From Methylobacterium sp. J-068 (lineage in GTDB: Bacteria; Pseudomonadota; Alphaproteobacteria; Rhizobiales; Beijerinckiaceae), in assembly GCF_022829445.1 (NCBI RefSeq), contig NZ_JAKSXY010000122.1, forward strand, positions 310,001 to 374,000: a stretch of DNA of 64,000 nt, given 5' to 3'. A program made the translations under genes and the position numbers. Below, in pieces: positions 60,820 to 64,000 of the stretch (its first letter is position 1; each line of letters starts with the position of its first letter). Under the pieces are notes generated by a model that saw only the letters and a list, made by a program, of their open reading frames with translations, was not told where the DNA came from and searched no databases.

Positions 60820-61842
60820 TCAGGCACCCGGCGCGAGGCCGGTGAGCTTGAGGACGAAGGCGACGACGACGACCGAGACGAGCGAGAGCGGCAGGAAGAC
60901 CTTCCAGCCGAGGCGCATGAGCTGGTCGTAGCGGTAGCGCGGCACCATGGCCTTCACCATGGCGATCATGAAGAACAGGAAGCTGGCCTTGAGGGCGAAC
61001 CAGATCAGGCCCGGCACCCAGGTGAAGGGCGCGAACGGGATCGGCGAGAGCCAGCCGCCGAGGAACAGCACCGTACCGAGCGCACACATGGTCATGATGG
61101 CCACGTACTCGCCGAGCATGAACAGCAGGTACGGCGTCGAGGAATACTCGACCATGTAGCCGGCGACGAGCTCGGATTCGGCCTCCGGCAGATCGAAGGG
61201 CGGGCGGTTCGTCTCGGCCAGCGCCGAGATGAAGAACACCACGAACATCGGGAACAGCCAGAGCCAGTACCAGCCCAGGATGCCGAGGCTGGTGTCCTGC
61301 GCCATGACGATGCGCGAGAGGTTGAGCGAGCCGGCGCAGAGCAGGACGCAGATGATGACGAAGCCGAGGGAGACCTCGTAGGAGATCATCTGCGCGGCCG
61401 AGCGGAGCGCGCCCAGGAAGGCGTACTTGGAGTTCGAGGCCCAGCCGCCCATCAGCACGCCGTACACGCCGAGCGACGAGATCGCGAAGATGTAGGTGAT
61501 GCCGACATTGATGTCGGCGATGGCCCAGCCCTCGGCGAGCGGGATCACCGCCCAGGCGGCCAGCGCCAGGGTGGCGAAGACCAGGGGCGCCAGCAGGAAC
61601 AGCGCCTTGTTGGCGCCCGCCGGGATGATCGGCTCCTTCAGGACGAACTTCAGCAGATCGGCGAAGGACTGGAACAGGCCCCAGGGCCCGACCACGTTGG
61701 GCCCGCGCCGCAGCTGCACCGCCGCCCAGATCTTGCGATCGGCCAGAAGCGCGTAGGCGATGAAGACGAGGAGCAGCGCCAGGAGCACGAAGCTCTTGAG
61801 CACCAGCAGCAGGACGGTGCCGAGGATTTCCCAGAAGGTCAT
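60820..61842 (-). CDS. nuoH: NADH-quinone oxidoreductase subunit H
   Basis: A 340-residue, eight-helix subunit forming the quinone chamber. Landmarks: ALLADRKIWAAVQLRRGPNVVGPWGLFQSFADLLKFVLKEPIIP, GVYGVLMGGWASNSKYAFLGALRSAAQMISYEVSLGFVI, NRPPFDLPEAESELVAGYMVEYSSTPYLLFMLGEY and PRYRYDQLMRLGWKVFLPLSL. It lies 12 bp downstream of nuoG. Confidence 0.97.
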   Translation of the reverse strand: MTFWEILGTVLLLVLKSFVLLALLLVFIAYALLADRKIWAAVQLRRGPNVVGPWGLFQSFADLLKFVLKEPIIPAGANKALFLLAPLVFATLALAAWAVIPLAEGWAIADINVGITYIFAISSLGVYGVLMGGWASNSKYAFLGALRSAAQMISYEVSLGFVIICVLLCAGSLNLSRIVMAQDTSLGILGWYWLWLFPMFVVFFISALAETNRPPFDLPEAESELVAGYMVEYSSTPYLLFMLGEYVAIMTMCALGTVLFLGGWLSPIPFAPFTWVPGLIWFALKASFLFFMIAMVKAMVPRYRYDQLMRLGWKVFLPLSLVSVVVVAFVLKLTGLAPGA

Positions 61843-61854
61843 GGCAGGAAATCC

Positions 61855-63936
61855 CTATTCGGCCGCTTCGAGGCCGCGCACCCGGGCGAGGCTCGAACAC
61901 TCGGCGAGCACGCGCGAGGCGCGGGCGATCGCGTTGCTGAGGTAGAAGTCCGGCACCGCCGAGGCGAAGCCGGTGCGGGTCGGCTCACCGGCGAGGCCGG
62001 TCAGAGTCTCGACGCTCGCCACCGCGTCGCTCGGCGCCACGGCGTCGAGAGCGGCAAAGTGCGGATGCTCGGCGTAGAGCGCGCGGCGCAGCGCACCGAG
62101 GGAATCGAACGGCAGGCGCTTTCCGAGCACGTCGGAGAGGGCGCGCAGGATCGCCCAATCCTCGCGGGCGTCGCCCGGCGGGAAGCCGGCGCGGTTGGTG
62201 ACCTGCGCCCGGCCCTCGAGATTGACGAACGTGGCGCTCTTCTCGGTGTAGGCCGCGCCCGGCAGCACGACGTCGGCGCGTGTGGCGCCGCGATCGCCGT
62301 GGGTGCCCTGGTAGATCACGAAAGCCCCCGCGCCGATCTCGACCTCGTCGGCACCGAGGTTGAACACCACGTCGAGGGCGCCGGCCTGCGCGATACCGGC
62401 GAAGTCGAGGCCGCCCTCCCCCGGCACGAAGCCGAGATCGAGCGCGCCGACGCGCGCGGCCGCGTTCTGGAGTATGCCGAAGCCGTTCCAATCGGGCGTG
62501 ACCGCGCCAATATCCCTGGCGAGGCGGGCAGCCGCCGCCAGGATCGCCGCGCCGTCGGGCCGGGCGAGCGCGCCGGTGCCGACGATGATCAGCGGACGGC
62601 TGGCGGCCTTCAGCGCCTCGGCGAAGCTGTGCTGGCCCGAGGCGAGATCGGCCAGGGTCTCGGGGCCGGCACCCAGATAGGTGTGGGGATAGGTGAGATC
62701 GACGGGCTCGCCGATGAGGCCGACCGCGAGGGGCCCCATGCGCCAGCGCTTGCGGATGCGCACGTTGAGGAGCGATGCTTCGAGGCGCGGGTTCGTGCCG
62801 ACGAGCAGGATCGCATCCGCCTCCTCGATCCCCGCGATGGTGGTGCCGAGCGTGTAGGCGGCCCGGCCCCAGGCCGGATCGAGCGCCTCGCCGGCCTGGC
62901 GGCAATCGAGGTTCGTCACCCCGAGGGAGGTCATCAGCGCCTTGAGGGCGTAGGTTTCCTCGACGCCGGCGAGATCGCCGACGACCGCGCCGATGCGCTT
63001 CGGGTCGGTGCCCTTCACCCGAGCGGCGATCGCGGCGAAGGCCTCACCCCAGGAGGCCGGGCGCAGGCGGCCGTTCTCGCGCAGGTACGGCCGGTCGAGA
63101 CGCTGCGTGCGTAGGCCGTCGACGGCATGGCGGGTCTTGTCGGAGATCCACTCCTCGTTGATGCCCTCGTGTACGCGCGGCTCGATCTGCATGACCTCGC
63201 GGCCACGGGCATCGACCCGGATGGCACAGCCGACCGCATCCATCACGTCGACGGATTCGGTCTTCGACAGCTCCCAGGGACGAACCTCGTAGCTCTGCGG
63301 CTTATGGACCAGCGCCCCCACGGGGCAGAGATCGGCGACGTTGCCCTGCAACTCCGAGCCCATGGCCGATTCGAGGTAGCTCGTGATCTCCATGTCCTCG
63401 CCGCGCCCGATGGCGCCGAGATCCGGCACGCCGGCCACTTCCGCGAGGAAGCGGACGCAGCGGGTGCAATGGATGCAGCGGTTCATGGCGGTCCGCACCA
63501 GCGGGCCGATGTACTTCTCTTCCACGGCGCGCTTGTTCTCGCCGTAGCGGGTCGAGTCGACGCCATAGGCCATCGCCTGATCCTGCAGGTCGCAATGGCC
63601 GCCCTGGTCGCAGATCGGGCAATCGAGCGGATGGTTGATGAGGAGGAACTCCATCACCCCCTCGCGGGCCTTTTTGGTCTGGCCCGAACGCGTCAGCACC
63701 TCCGGCGGCTCTCCGTTCGGGCCGGGCCGGCAATCCTTGACCGCGTAGGCACAGGAGGCCACGGGCTTCGGCGCGCCCTTGAGTTCGACGAGACACATCC
63801 GGCAATTGCCCGCGATGGACAGCCGCTCGTGGAAGCAGAAACGCGGAATTTCCGCGCCCGCGATCTCGCACGCCTGGAGCAGCGTGTAGTCCGCCGGAAC
63901 ATCGACCTCGGTGCCGTCGACGACGATTTTTGTCAT
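61855..63936 (-). CDS. nuoG: NADH-quinone oxidoreductase subunit G
   Basis: A 693-residue (75-kDa) Fe-S subunit. The [2Fe-2S] motif is in PRFCFHERLSIAGNCRMCLVELKG and ASCAYAVKDC. A His-Cys3 cluster is in HPLDCPICDQGGHCDLQDQAMAYG, and the [4Fe-4S] site in NRCIHCTRCVRF with NVADLCPVGAL. A molybdopterin-oxidoreductase-like domain without Mo follows (about residues 220-690). I chose the ATG at 63936 by the family start TKIVVDG. nuoF is expected immediately upstream, outside the window; 63937-64000 contain no start or stop I can assign. Confidence 0.96.
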   Translation of the reverse strand: MTKIVVDGTEVDVPADYTLLQACEIAGAEIPRFCFHERLSIAGNCRMCLVELKGAPKPVASCAYAVKDCRPGPNGEPPEVLTRSGQTKKAREGVMEFLLINHPLDCPICDQGGHCDLQDQAMAYGVDSTRYGENKRAVEEKYIGPLVRTAMNRCIHCTRCVRFLAEVAGVPDLGAIGRGEDMEITSYLESAMGSELQGNVADLCPVGALVHKPQSYEVRPWELSKTESVDVMDAVGCAIRVDARGREVMQIEPRVHEGINEEWISDKTRHAVDGLRTQRLDRPYLRENGRLRPASWGEAFAAIAARVKGTDPKRIGAVVGDLAGVEETYALKALMTSLGVTNLDCRQAGEALDPAWGRAAYTLGTTIAGIEEADAILLVGTNPRLEASLLNVRIRKRWRMGPLAVGLIGEPVDLTYPHTYLGAGPETLADLASGQHSFAEALKAASRPLIIVGTGALARPDGAAILAAAARLARDIGAVTPDWNGFGILQNAAARVGALDLGFVPGEGGLDFAGIAQAGALDVVFNLGADEVEIGAGAFVIYQGTHGDRGATRADVVLPGAAYTEKSATFVNLEGRAQVTNRAGFPPGDAREDWAILRALSDVLGKRLPFDSLGALRRALYAEHPHFAALDAVAPSDAVASVETLTGLAGEPTRTGFASAVPDFYLSNAIARASRVLAECSSLARVRGLEAAE

Positions 63937-64000
63937 GCTCAGGGTCCGCAAACCGTGAAAGAGATGCTCTCGAAAGAGCCGTCCGATCTTGCAAAGAAGT

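Noticed and set aside
60169..63114. About 980-codon plus-strand frame opposite nuoG-nuoI
   Set aside because: Antisense to complex I genes with diagnostic Fe-S motifs; low-complexity R/E/G-rich translation.
63966..63979. GCTCT-CGAA-AGAGC hairpin upstream of nuoG
   Set aside because: A 5-bp stem is too weak, and its context (the nuoF end) is outside the window.

Overview
The window is GC-rich, densely packed bacterial chromosome. Gene content points to an alphaproteobacterium of the Hyphomicrobiales, and Methylobacteriaceae seems likely. Three things support this: the oxygen-dependent cob pathway with CobG/CobE/CobN and CbtAB; the block nuo-birA-rnj-mce-DUF1467-proS-lolCE-lolD typical of that order; and two direct-repeat LexA boxes of the alphaproteobacterial form GTTC-N7-GTTC. 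Genus assignment is inference, because no rRNA gene is present.

Layout. 1-1130: 5' part of an MFS transporter. 1195-4485 (minus): cobP/U, cobO, an exported UbiC-like protein and cobQ, overlapping by 4 bp at each junction. 4581-18846 (plus): a cobalamin riboswitch, then cbtB-cbtA (cobalt uptake), DUF1636, cobW, cobN, cobG, cobH, cobI, cobJ, cobL, cobE, cobM and cobB, with cobK on the opposite strand. Together these encode cobalt entry and most of the aerobic corrin pathway up to adenosylcobyric acid and the GDP-cobinamide step. cobA, cobF, cobS/T, cobC, cobD and cobV are not in the window. 18873-22091: XRE regulator, haem-oxygenase-like monooxygenase and an undecaprenyl-phosphate sugar transferase behind a strong hairpin. 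22111-24595: Zur-like repressor divergent from a small membrane protein and a zinc ABC transporter without a binding protein. 24618-26298: ExoD-like and BcsS-like envelope proteins. 26276-29933: FeS-type photolyase, an SDR, a formyltransferase and DUF2256. 29980-32619 (minus): a molybdenum-hydroxylase maturation cassette. 32785-38893: binding protein, IF-1, an unusual pair (GNAT-like protein plus a ribosomal-uS17-like fusion), parC behind a LexA box, and recO. 39020-45234: lipoprotein, ChaC-like cyclotransferase, a lower-GC orphan PD-(D/E)XK nuclease-like gene, dnaE, and a 36-residue membrane protein behind a LexA box. 45575-53909: glycosyltransferase, LolD, LolC/E, ProS, DUF1467, methylmalonyl-CoA epimerase, RNase J and BirA. 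53914-63936 (minus): complex I genes nuoG to nuoN; nuoA-F would lie beyond the right edge.

The most unusual items are: the GNAT/uS17-fusion pair (34514-35745); an in-frame palindromic repeat insertion inside cobN (about 8697-8915); and a LexA-box-controlled micro membrane protein upstream of dnaE that resembles SOS division inhibitors in size and layout. Also notable are two 17-bp tandem repeats spanning stop codons, an exported UbiC-like protein inside the cob operon, and a perfect Shine-Dalgarno/ATG followed by a terminator without an intervening stop upstream of proS.
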